Positions 13,911 to 24,713 of a stretch of DNA of 42,500 nucleotides are shown here, one piece after another. The position numbers and the translations under genes are program-made. The first letter of the stretch is position 1, and each line of letters starts with the position of its first letter. Under the pieces are notes generated by a model. That model ran no database searches. It was not told where the DNA came from and saw only the letters and a list, made by a program, of their open reading frames with translations. Location: the NCBI GenBank assembly GCA_016946835.1, contig JACVTC010000072.1, positions 587,501 through 630,000 on the forward strand, given 5' to 3'. Source of the stretch: Neocallimastix lanati (nom. inval.). Taxonomy: Eukaryota > Neocallimastigomycota > Neocallimastigomycetes > Neocallimastigales > Neocallimastigaceae.

Positions 13911-14104
13911 CTTAATAATTAATTTTTATTTTTAAAAATATATATTTTAAAATGTAATTATTAATTTTACTATTCAATGATATAATCATTTTATTATAAT
14001 ATAAAATTATATTTAAAATTTTAAAATCACATTTTTATATTATTATTCAATATTATTAAAAGTATTATAAAATTTCCTTCTTTTTTTTTTTTTTTTTTTT
14101 TTTC

Positions 14105-14160
14105 GTTTTTTTGTTTTTTTGTTTTTTTGTTTTTTGTTTTTTGTTTTTTGTTTTTTGTTT
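14105..14160. repeat. GTTTTTTT / GTTTTTT tandem array
   Basis: Three or so units of G followed by seven T are succeeded by four units of G followed by six T, about 200 bp upstream of the TOR start codon. The stepwise change of unit length suggests slippage during replication. Confidence 0.85.
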
Positions 14161-15410
14161 TTATTTATTTTTCAAATTGATAAATTTCATATTATTAATA
14201 CTAATTTAATTTTTAACAATTTCAAGAAAAAAAAAATAAAAATATCTTAAAGTAAAGAAAAATATATATATATAAGTATGTATTTACCTTTTTATATTAT
14301 ATGTATATTATTAATTTTATTAAAAAAACATTTAAATATAAAGGGATATTTGAATTTACTGGATTTTAAATTATTTTTAATTTCTATTAATCTTTAAACA
14401 ATCAAAATTTTATCAAAATAACCAATTGAATAAAATTAAATTTAAATATTGTTATAAATATCACTTAGTTTTATTATATTAAATAAAGCCTGTTAGAAAT
14501 TTGTTGATGTAATAATAATACATTTATAATAGATTATTATTTTTTAATATAAATTATTATTAATATTAATAAATTAAATTTTTTTGAAATATATAATTTA
14601 TATAATGAAAAAAAAAAAAAAAAAAAAAAAAAAAGTACTTTATTATTAATTTCTTATTTATCTTAATTTTAGTTTACTTTTTATTTTTTATTTTCTATTT
14701 TTTTTTCTTCGATTATTAATTTTATTAATGTTTATAATTTTTTAATAAGTTAAATTTTAAATTAATGTCATATCTTTTCCTTTATTTTACTAGACTTTTT
14801 TTTAAAAAAAAAATAGAAAATATATAAATATAATTCTAAGGAAAAATTAAAAAAAAAAATAAAAAATAAAAAAAAAAATAATCATATATATAATTTTTTT
14901 ATTTATTCATATATATTTTATTATATTATTCAATTATTTATATATAATAATCAATATTATACATTTTTTTTTATTAAAAATATTTATTAAATTGATGGTA
15001 CATAAAACCATATTAATAAATTTTAAATATTATAATTTATATATTTATTTACATATTAATTTAATTATTATTTAAATCATTTAAAAATATATAATTCATC
15101 TACTTATTTATTATTTTATCTATTTATTTATTTATTTATAAAATATTATCCATTTATTTATGACATTATTTTTTTATTTATTTATTTATTTATTCATTTA
15201 TTTATTAATCATATGTTTAAAATATTTATTTTAATATAACCTTGATTATTTTATTATTTTTACTATAAATCCAAAAATATAAGTCATAGTAATAATATAT
15301 ATCTTTAATCTATAAAAATTTATATAATTATATTTATTAATAAAAATTATATGCTTAAATATTATTAGTATAAATCATAAATATTTATTGAAATAATAAT
15401 AAAGAACAAG

Positions 15411-15535
15411 ATTGTTATTTTATTATTATTATCATTTATTATTTATTACTATTTACTAATATTATTATTTTATTATTATTATTATTTATTATTTATTACT
15501 ATTTATTATTATTATTATTATTATTATTACAATAT
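15411..15535. repeat. Imperfect duplicated ATT-rich unit (about 55 bp)
   Basis: Two neighbouring copies share the order ATTATTATTTTATTATT, ATTTATTATTTATTACT and ATTTA(C/T)T, followed by an ATT microsatellite. The second copy differs from the first by a few C/T changes. Confidence 0.6.
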
Positions 15536-16018
15536 ATTTAACAAATTTAATTGCTATACATTTGTATTTTAAATTACATATAAATATAATATTTCTAAAA
15601 GTCTAACCTTTTGAAAATCTGAAAATCGAGATCTTGAAATCTCGAAATTTTGAAATTCAAAATATTTGTAACCTCCATCCAAAATTTAAAAACCACTTAA
15701 GGAAATATTAAAGCTATATTTATTTTTCAAGTAATAAGTTATGATTACCCAAAGCAAAGGATGATGCACACCAGGATTTTTTGAAAGTTCAAACTACGTC
15801 CATTCGCCAGATAAAATACTATGTTAATTCCAACATATGAAGTATAATATTGAATATTTAGAAAATAAAAATAAAAGAATCAAATAAATATAAAGCATAC
15901 AAAAATACATTTTTTAAAAGAGTTAAAGAGTATAATACTTTAATGAAAATAAATAATTATAAATTTAAGGAATTTAAATCGTATATTAAAAATAAGGAAA
16001 TCACTGTAAAAATTATAA

Positions 16019-16309
16019 GTAAAGGATAAACATTTTGAAAATATAAATAGATTTGCAATCAGAAAAAAAATAAATAAACTAAGAGCAACGCAATTTAAAT
16101 TTATAATTAAATGGTTTACAGTAACCCTCAAGATAATATGTTCTTTAATTATAATATTCTTTATTGCAGTTAGTCCTGATTTACTTAAAGATCTTGGGGA
16201 TATAATGAATCCATGGAATTATTCGTTTCCCACAAATTCTTTTTCCAATAGCAGTTTTTATTCTCACTATATTCACATTTATTACTACTTAGATAGGTTT
16301 AGGATGTAA
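16019..16309 (+). pseudogene. Open frame of unknown origin in the decayed island
   Basis: An open frame of 96 codons ends in TAA at 16307-16309 and has no ATG near its start; its only internal ATG codons come late. The second half, beginning SPDLLKDLGDIMNPWNYSF, has mixed amino-acid use unlike the Phe/Tyr/Ile/Lys translations seen in simple AT sequence, and it follows a hydrophobic stretch. A sequence resembling a 3' splice site, TTTATTGCAG, precedes the SPDLL segment. It may be a fossil exon or part of a dead mobile element. I do not recognise the family. Confidence 0.25.
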
Positions 16310-16317
16310 ATGTAAAG

Positions 16318-16350
16318 ATGTTCGTGTTGAATCATATTCAACACGAACAT
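16318..16350. repeat. Perfect inverted repeat, 15-bp arms, 3-nt loop
   Basis: ATGTTCGTGTTGAAT (16318-16332) and ATTCAACACGAACAT (16336-16350) are exact reverse complements around CAT. The arms contain five G/C pairs, so this is not chance AT symmetry. It sits in the homopolymer-poor island and could be a terminal repeat of a small element, a factor-binding site or an RNA hairpin. Confidence 0.9.
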
Positions 16351-16477
16351 ATATTTTATTTTATCTGAATATACTTAATAGTAACTACTTAACTACAAAG
16401 CGGATATTCGAAGGAGGATGTCACAAAGTACTAATAAACATTAAAACAAGTGCTTATTCATAAAATTAAATAGAAAT

Positions 16478-16595
16478 GCTTAGGGTGGAATGAGCCTATT
16501 CTACAATAATTATATTAATTGATTACCTAGAGTGAAGTAGGTATTTTCATTTAAATTTAATATATATCATGATTTAACTTAGAGTGAAATGAGCT
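16478..16595. repeat. Three degenerate short repeats around a GAGTGAA-like core
   Basis: Three copies are spaced 47 and 52 bp apart: GCTTAGGGTGGAATGAGCC (16478-16496), ACCTAGAGTGAAGTAGGT (16525-16542) and ACTTAGAGTGAAATGAGCT (16577-16595). The core is conserved while the flanks vary. In the second and third copies the flanks are inverted (TACCT/AGGTA and GATTTA/TAAATC), so each may fold into a small hairpin. Their origin is unknown. Confidence 0.5.
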
Positions 16596-16890
16596 AAATC
16601 ATAGAAAATAATAATAGATGGTGTAAGACCTTCATTGAAAGGGCTCCATTTTATATATATTAGACACCTCATATTACTACTTAAAATAGTGAGTTTTAGC
16701 CGCCACTTGGTACACTTCCAATTAATCAAGCGTATATTTCATGTTTAAATATAAAATTAAACTGATTTTTATAATTTATAATTTAAAATACTTTCATTAA
16801 AAGTATGGTGCAATTATTCAATTAACTATTGCAAACAACTTAAAATTTTCATTTACAAATCTATATATTTATTTCAAAATATTTAGATTT

Positions 16891-16899
16891 GAGGGGGAA
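16891..16899 (+). other. Purine tract, possible retroelement PPT
   Basis: GAGGGGGAA is one of three G5 purine tracts in the island, each within an otherwise AT-only context (the others are at 17936 and 18154). It is followed by a 7-bp inverted repeat, TGGTCAG (16903-16909) and CTGACCA (16933-16939). Such G-rich purine tracts prime plus-strand synthesis just before the 3' LTR in copia elements; assignment here is by analogy. Confidence 0.3.
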
Positions 16900-17098
16900 T
16901 AATGGTCAGTGAAAATTTAAATTTATGTATATCTGACCAGAAAATGTATATCAAATTCTAGTTAATATCTTCCACATATAAAGATATTATCAAGTATAAA
17001 AAGAAAATTGTAATCTTTCAATATTCAAGAAATACTTAAAAAATTCAATACATGATAAGACTAATATTTCTTAAGATGCTAAAAATGATTAAATTATA

Positions 17099-17250
17099 CA
17101 TTTGGATATTAAAATAGCCTAATAGGGAAAATTAGCAAAAATTAACCTACAAGAACAAATTAATTGAAATATGGAATCTTAATCAATTATGAAGCAATTT
17201 ATATAATTTATTAATAAGTTTAAATGACTATAATAATATAATTAATTATA
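17099..17250 (+). pseudogene. Broken copia reverse-transcriptase fragment
   Basis: The frame starting CAT at 17099 reads HLDIKIA, then two stop codons, then GKLAKINLQEQ. This matches the copia reverse-transcriptase motif whose general form is D-x-K-x-A-(F/Y)-L-N-G-x-L, with one codon lost and two stops in place of the missing residues. Further stops follow, so it cannot encode a working enzyme. The match is short; a profile search would be decisive. Confidence 0.45.
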
Positions 17251-17517
17251 AATGAAATCAATTTTAATATCCCAAGATTATAATTTATTTATCAAGTACA
17301 CCAATATATAATAATCAACAATTTTATGTAAAACAAACAAATAATTTAATAAGAGATTTCATAATAAATATTTAAAAGCAATCGCAGGGCTAATACTAAA
17401 CCCACAAAAGAGTGATAAATAAAAGAATGATAAATTGGTTACCCCTTACCAACAAAAGTATACCCTGTTGCAAGGTTAATTTCTTATCCCACAAAAAGAG
17501 ATTATAATAAATGGTTT

Positions 17518-17712
17518 TTGTCTCTTTATCCAACGAAAGTAAGGTTGAAGACTATAAGTCGAAGATACCACTACAATAAATTTATATCTAAAAATTATAA
17601 CAGGCTAATAATAATTTATATAATGATTGCAAGTTACTTTAATGTAACAAAGCTTAATTCGATGAAGTTTTTACAAAACTCATCAAATATGAATCTCAAA
17701 ATAACAAAGTGA
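17518..17712 (+). pseudogene. Copia RNase H C-terminal remnant
   Basis: A 64-codon open frame contains RRYHYNKFI and, after about 20 residues, ASYFNVTKLNSMKFLQ. The spacing and pattern resemble the end of copia RNase H, where a K-H-I-x-x-x-Y-H-(F/Y) segment is followed by A-D-x-(F/L)-T-K-x-L-x-x-x-K-F. The acidic A-D residue is replaced, which fits decay. It lies downstream of the reverse-transcriptase fragment on the same strand and upstream of a purine tract, as expected. Similarity is judged by eye. Confidence 0.35.
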
Positions 17713-18153
17713 AATATATATAAAAGTTAGCGCTAATCTATAAAGCGGATTATAATTGAAAGTGATGTAAAACCCAATATATAAGAGGTATTCACACAAT
17801 TTGAGATGGTATAATATCACCCTTCAAGAGAAAGGTTTCCATCATACAAATAGTAATATATAAACCATATATTATAAGAGATGTTTTAGAAATATCTAAT
17901 ATTAACAGTGTAATATAATTAAATACTTAGTTTTAGGGGGAAATTATTTGATTACAAATATAATTAAGAAATAATTTTAACAATATTTAAATCGAATTAA
18001 AGAAATTAATAAAATGTAAAATTAAAAGGTTAATTTAGAAAATAAATAATTAATAGTTTAATAATATCAAGTTAATATTATAAAATAGGATAATTTTATA
18101 TACACATATTCACTAGTAAACTAATTTATTCATTATAGAATAACTAGGATTAT

Positions 18154-18436
18154 GGGGGAATGCTACAATATGTGAATTTATATATTTAATGAATCTAGAA
18201 TAATGATAATATAAATTATAAATATAATATAATGTAATTAATTAAAAGTATTCAAGAACAAGTCACATTTAGAGTATAAAACATAGACTTGCACATATGG
18301 GTACCCATCTCCCATATGGCCATACAGTTATTAATTAACTGTAAGGTGATGAGTTATTGGCATACTGTATCAGCTTCGCCGCTCTCAATCGTCACATTTA
18401 GAGTATAAATACATGTAAATTTCATTATGTTGAACA
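18154..18436 (+). mobile_element. Candidate polypurine tract plus 3' LTR
   Basis: GGGGGAA (18154-18160) is followed immediately by TGCTACAATATGTGAATT, a start typical of copia LTRs. A TATAAA-containing segment occurs at 18403-18409 and the unit can end at TTGAACA (18430-18436), giving TG...CA ends and a length of about 276 bp. Inside it is a structured, GC-richer core (18291-18390). No second copy is present in the window to prove the ends. Confidence 0.35.
18262..18409. repeat. 19-bp direct repeat flanking a GC-richer core
   Basis: GTCACATTTAGAGTATAAA occurs exactly at 18262-18280 and 18391-18409, 129 bp apart. The DNA between holds two hairpins: CATATGGG/CCCATATG (18294-18301, 18311-18318) and TACAGTTA/TAACTGTA (18323-18330, 18336-18343). 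It also holds the most GC-rich short stretch of the intergenic region, around CAGCTTCGCCGCTCTC. The direct repeats could be a tandem duplication or a target-site duplication around a small insertion. Confidence 0.75.
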
Positions 18437-18585
18437 TTGCTAATTACCTATTCATATTTATCATAAATAACCTTAACCTTATTAATAAAATTTCATATAA
18501 AATAACAATCATTATTATTTAATTATTTATTATTTAATTATTATTTAATTAGTTATTTATTATTTATTATTTATTATTTATTATT

Positions 18586-18847
18586 TATTATTTATTATTT
18601 ATTATTTATTATTTATTAATAATTATTTAATTATTTAACTATTTATTATATATTATATATTATTTATTTTTTTTATTTCATTATTTATAATTTATTATTC
18701 CATTATTTAAATATTTATTATTTAGTTATTTATTATTTATTATTTATTAATAATTATTTAATTATTTAACTATTTATTATATATTATATATTATTTATTT
18801 TTTTTATTCCAATATTTTTATTTATTATTCCATTATTTTTATATTAA
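18586..18847. repeat. Tandem duplication, period about 131 bp
   Basis: Two adjacent copies share TTAATAATTATTTAATTA, AACTATTTATTATATATT and TTATTATTCCATTATTT at offsets of 130-131 bp. The copies differ at several positions in the second half. It lies just beyond the homopolymer-poor island. Confidence 0.75.
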
Positions 18848-18849
18848 AA

Positions 18850-20802
18850 ATTTTTAAAAATTATTTTTATTTATATGATTTTATTTGATATATATATTAA
18901 ATACATTAAAAGGATCAAATATTTAAATATAAAATTTTAATTTTTTATTTTCTACTTATAATTTTAAAAAAATATATATTACTTTGAAGATAGTAAAATT
19001 TTAATAAAATATATTCTTTATAAAAATAATAAAATAATAAAATAAGAAAAAAAAAAAAAAAAAAAAAAAAAAAGAAAAATATTATATAAATAAATAATAT
19101 ATTTTTGTAAAAAGAAGTATTATTATAATATTTTTATTGAATAATAATTACATATTTATTTTTATTCATATTATAATGCGAACCAAAATTTTATTTGTTT
19201 ATAACTTGATTATCTAACAATAAATAATATTAACAAAACATATTCCTTTGTATATTGAAACTAATGTAAGCATCTCAATAATTTAGTATATTGATAATTT
19301 AATTTAACTGTTAAAAGTAAAATCAAAATTTATCATATTGCGTACTATCATATTATAGCATATCAACAAAAAATCTTAAAATGTATTATTTATATATTAT
19401 TGTTTTGATTATAGTAATTCAAAATAAGTTTTGAGAATTTTTTATAAACAGGAATTATAAAAAGTATATTTACTAATTACCAAAGTTTTTAATGATGTTA
19501 TAAAAAAAAATTATAAAGTTATTAATAATAAATAAAATAGAAAAAAAAATATTATTAATAATAAACAAAAGAAATTTTATTTAAAATATAATTTTTTTGT
19601 ATATTAAAAAAAGTTAAAAATACTAATAATAGTAATAATAACAAAAAAAAAAAAAAAATAAAAAAAAATAAAAAATAAAAAAGTAAAAAAAATAAAAATA
19701 AAAATAAAAAGTTTTAAATATATATATATATTTAATCTTAAATAAAAATTAATTAAATATAATGGTAAATTTTAAAGTAACAATAGAATAATTTTTCATA
19801 AATTGGCAGTAATAAATTAAATCAATAAATAAATCTTTATTATAATAGTATAATGATAAATTAAAAAATTGAAAGAAATTTCATTTTGAATTAAAAGAAA
19901 TTTATTTATTTTTTTTTTTATTTTTTTTTTTATTTTATTTTATTTATTTATTTATTTTTTTTTTTTTTTTTTTGGATTGGATTTATTATTTGTAAATTGT
20001 TATGAAGTTTATATTTAAACTTTGAAGTAATAAATATAAAAGTATAAATCAATAATTAATAAAATTTTCATTAATGTAATATAAAGTATAATATAATTTT
20101 TTTATTTATTCATTATTATTATTTAAATAAAATAAACAAATAAGTAAATAAATAAAATATTTCTATTATTATAAAATTAGTTTCATATCAATTGATAATA
20201 TACAAGAATATAAATATTACATACTAATTTAAAATTTTTATTTATATACATATTTATATTAAATAGATATCATTGTATTTCATGAATGTTTAGTAATTTA
20301 TTTTATTGTTTAAAAAAAAATAATAGTAATTGAAGAAACTGTTAAATAGAAATCATATTTTTAAAGGAAGATAATAATAATCGAAATAAATTGAGGTATT
20401 TAAATATAAATTGTTATTTATAAACAATTTAAAGTAATATAACAAATATAGTAATAATAATAATATTTGTTTTTAATTAATTAAAAATATTATTAATATT
20501 ATATATATAAAATTATTTGCTAATATTTATTATAAATCTTATAGATATTTTAAAATTACAAGAACTGAATAAAATACAATACAAATATTTTATTTTTGAA
20601 TAGTCTTTTCAAAAAAAAAAAAAAAAAAAATACTAAAAAACAAAATAAAATAGAATAGAATACAAAATAGTAACAATAATAGTTGTTAGATATATTCATT
20701 GTGTCATTATAAAATAAATATATATAAATAATTTTATAACAATTTTATTAATAAAAAGAGAAGGTAAAGTTAAAAAAAAGAAAAAAGAAAAATTAAAGCA
20801 AA
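18850..20802. other. AT-rich upstream region of the NAK kinase
   Basis: No exon is seen. The DNA holds A runs (about 19046-19073, 20612-20629), T-rich tracts (19906-19975) and scattered ATA repeats. The last 50 bases before the kinase ATG are a purine-rich A/G leader, a plausible 5' untranslated region. Confidence 0.65.
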
Positions 20803-22806
20803 ATGAATATGCACGATATTTTTTCAAAAGTATCAAATACCACACAAGGTATTACTTCAAGTATAAAGCGTGAGGCCCAAAATTTATATGCGCAATACCA
20901 ACAAAATCAAAATCAAAATATGAACGGGAATAATAATATGAATAATAATATGAGAAATATGAACGGTAATGGAAATCCGTCCAACATGAATAATAATAAT
21001 ATAGGTATGGGTGAAAATCCATTCCTTCAAGCTGCGGCGCCACCAGGTACAATACCTCCTGGTACCTATGTTACTGTGGGTAAATATCAAGTAATGATAG
21101 AACGTCATTTGGCTGAAGGTATATTAAAAGTTAATAAATAAATTAATTTTAATAATAATTATTAATATTAAAAAAATAATAATAATTTAAAAATTAATAT
21201 AATATATATATAAATTATTTGTTTTATTATTATTTATAAGGTGGTTTTGCACATGTATATGTTGTACAAAATCAATCAGGTAAAAAAGCTGTTTTAAAAC
21301 AGATCATTGTTCCAGATCAAGAACAAGTATTGACTTTTCAAAAAGAAATTAAATTTATGGTAAAATTTAATAAATAAATAAATAAATAAACAAACAAACA
21401 AACAAACAAACAAAAAAAAAAATAGTTAACTATTAAAAACCTTTTTAAAAAACTTAATAAAAAGTTACTAAAGAAAAAAAAATATACAACAAATATATAT
21501 ATATATTATATTAATTTAATTAATTGAAAAATAATTAATTAATATTTCATTTTAAATAGAAAATCGTAAGTGGTCATGAAAATGTCGTTCAATTTTTCGA
21601 TTCACAAGTAAGATCAAGAAGTAAAAGTGAAGGTGAAGGATATGAAGTATTAATTTTAATGGAATATTGTTCAGGTAGCGAAATATAAATGATTATTTGA
21701 TATTAATAAATATTTTTATTTTTCTTCATATAAATTAAAATTTGAAATTAATTAATAATTAAATTTATTTTATATAAAATGATTTAAAAAGAGGGTCATG
21801 TCGTTGATTTAATGAATTCAAGATTAAAAGTTAGATTAACCGAAAATGAAATTTTAAATATATTTTACAGTGTTTGTAAAGCTGTAGCACATCTTCATTA
21901 TCAAAATCCACCAATTGTTCATAGAGATATTAAAGTTGAGGTATATACATAAAACAATTTAATAATCCTATTCATAAATTATTTGTATTTACTAAATATT
22001 ATATATATTTTCTTTTTTAAATAATAATAAAATAAATATATATAAAGAATGTATTAATTACTTCTGATGGAAAATATAAACTTTGTGACTTTGGTTCAGC
22101 TACCACTGAAATAATCCCACCAAATAAATCATTAAATATTCAAGAAATTCGTAATTTAGAAGAAGATATTCAAAAATATACAACAATTCAATATAGACCA
22201 CCTGAAATGTGTGATTTATATCAAAGAAAAGGATTAAATGAAAAAGTTGATATTTGGGTAATTCTTAAAATAATAATTATAAATATATATTTTTAAATAA
22301 TAAATAAATAAATATAAAAAATTAAATAAATAAAAAAATAAAATAAAAAAAAAAAAATAATAAAAAAAAATAAATATTAATAATATTAATAATTCGTTTT
22401 ATAAAATAGGCACTTGGTGTACTACTTTATAAATTATGTTATTACGTATGTATTTTCTTCAGTTATAACTTGATAATTTATATATATGTATATTTTTATT
22501 ATTTAAAAATTTCATTGACATTAATAAATAAATAAATATTTAAAAGACAACGCCATTCGAAGATGGTAATACCTTAGCAATTATAAATGGTAGTTATACA
22601 AAACCACAAACACCAGTATATTCAAATAATATACATCATTTAATAGGTAAATATCAAAACTTTTTAGATGAAAATTTAATATATTAAAATGATTAAAATA
22701 TTGAAATTAATAATAATAATTAATAATAATTAAGATAATAAGAGTAATAATAGAAACAACATTGAAAACGACAACAAATAACCCCAAAAAATAAAATAAA
22801 ATAAAA

Positions 22807-22870
<64 letters not shown>

Positions 22871-24643
22871 AGAAATAGTAGTAATAATTACAATAGTAGT
22901 AATAATGACATTAATAATATAATAAATTATAAACAATAATATATTCTTACTTATTGTATACTTATTTTCTCTTTTCATAAAATTAGATATCATGTTAGTT
23001 GTGGAACCTTCTGTGCGTGCAAATATTTATGATGTTTTATCCTATTTATCATCAGTTTTAAATGTTCCTTGCCCAATTACTAATGTAAATTTATTAATAT
23101 AATAAACTTGTTAATTATTTTATATATTTAAAATATAATTTTTTAATAATTTTTTATTTTCTAAACTACAAATTAAAATAAATAGAAATATACTTTTTCA
23201 GAACAATCTGCCAAGAGTACAAATAATAATAGTAATTCACCATTCTTTACTGCATCAGCAACAAATTCTGTATTAACATCAGTTAAACAACCAGTAGTAA
23301 CTGTTCCTATAGTACAAAATCCAAATCCAACACCAATGCGTCGTGGTAGACCAAACCAAAAAGAAAGAAAATCTAATAATAATCATTCTTCAAATACAAA
23401 TGTTTCAGTTGGTAATAAACTTTCTTCCTTTTCTTATAATAGTCAACAAATGCAACAATCTACTGATGATCCATTTAAACCATCAGTTACTATTAATTCA
23501 CCAAATAGTGGACATCATTTATCACCACAAGCATTAAATAGTGCCTTTGGAGGAAGTCCAAAGAAACCTACACAAAATTCAAATACAAATGCTGCTGCCG
23601 GTTCATTCTTTACTAAATATTCACAAGATAATAAAGATCAAAAAAATAGCGATACATTTAAAAGTAGTATACCAAATATTAAGAATCAATTATCAGGATC
23701 AAATGAAGTGAATGTTGCTGATCAAAGTATGTTAGATAATATTTTTGGTAAATCTACAAATAATATTTTTGATGATGTTTCCAAGGATAAAAATAATGAT
23801 ATTAATGTATTTGATGATAATTGGGTTGTGGACAGCTCTGAAAATACATTTGATAAATTAAGTGAAAAACGTACTTTAAATGATAATTTTAATAATAAAA
23901 ATGATTTCTTTAGTAGTACAAATGATGTTTTTAGTAATGAATCAGGTAATAATAGTAATTCTAAAAAGATGCCTCGACCACCTTCTTTTACCAAACTAGC
24001 AGAACAATCAGCAGAATTAAATAATCAAAATCATATATCTAAAGGAAGTTCTAGTTTTTCAAAATATAAAAGTGATCCATTTCTTTTATCAAATACAAGT
24101 AAATATAATATATATAATAATTTACGTAATTAATTATTTATACATTTAATTAATTATTTTTTTTACTTATTTATTTATTTATTTATTTTTATTATATAGA
24201 TCCATTTGCTGACAATAATGAAAATGATGAACAAAATCAACCATTATTTGAAACTAATTTTGATGATAATTTTGATGATAAATTTGATGATAACTTTAAT
24301 GATTCAGATAATGAAGACAATAAAATATCAATTTATAAAAATGAAAATTCAAATCCATTATCTCCATCACAAAAACAAATGTCACCAAAAAAGAATGGAT
24401 TTTCCGATTCATTTTTCAATAATAATACTAATGATACAAATGAAAATAATTATGGATATGTGAAATTTAATGATGAAGATGATGTATTTTCACCAAAATC
24501 TACATCTATTAAGATTACTGGATCAACACCAGCCACTTCATCAGTTAATATCAATAAATTTGAAAATTCGTTCGATTCAACTAAATTTGGAAATGAAAAT
24601 AGTAATAGAGAAAATAATCAATTTAATGATTCTTCACTTTTGT

Positions 24644-24713
<70 letters not shown>

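Larger units (their letters stand above)
13911..15560. other. AT-rich upstream region of TOR
   Basis: No exon is visible. It holds a T tract and a GT7/GT6 array (14105-14160), a long A run near 14607-14634 and TTTA/ATT-rich low-complexity sequence. The TOR promoter must lie here, but no element could be recognised with confidence. Confidence 0.7.
16860..18436 (+). mobile_element. Decayed Ty1/copia-type retrotransposon remains
   Basis: This island lacks the long homopolymers that fill the surrounding DNA and carries pieces in the order expected of a copia element on the plus strand: a broken reverse-transcriptase motif (17099-17140), an RNase H-like tail (about 17518-17712), polypurine tracts (17936-17943, 18154-18160) and an LTR-like end starting TGCTACAATATGTG. 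Stop codons and deletions break every frame. The spacing from the reverse-transcriptase motif to the RNase H tail, about 460 bp, is much shorter than in intact elements, so there is internal deletion. A further purine tract at 16891-16899 may belong to another copy. No 5' LTR was found. Confidence 0.45.

Noticed and set aside
15609-15665. Repeated GAAAT/CTCGAAAT units that looked like a CRISPR-like or hairpin array
   Set aside because: Units are irregular and only 6-8 bp; no spacer structure, and the host is eukaryotic.
15740-15835. Short protein-like frame PKAKDDAHQDFLKVQTTSIRQ
   Set aside because: Only about 30 codons between stops, with no start, splice sites or recognisable family. It may be another retroelement scrap but cannot be supported as a gene.
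15940-16131. Minus-strand 63-codon frame
   Set aside because: Phe/Ile/Leu-rich, overlaps the plus-strand frame 16019-16309, and has no supporting signal.
18281-18390. Possible tRNA or 5S rRNA gene in the GC-richer patch
   Set aside because: I tried to fit an A box, a B box and a cloverleaf, and compared with 5S rRNA. The two hairpins do not form tRNA arms, and there is no convincing TTCGA loop, so it is left as part of the LTR-like segment.
22730-22993. Minus-strand frame of 87 codons
   Set aside because: It is antisense to intron 7 of the NAK kinase gene and made mostly of the AAAT array.
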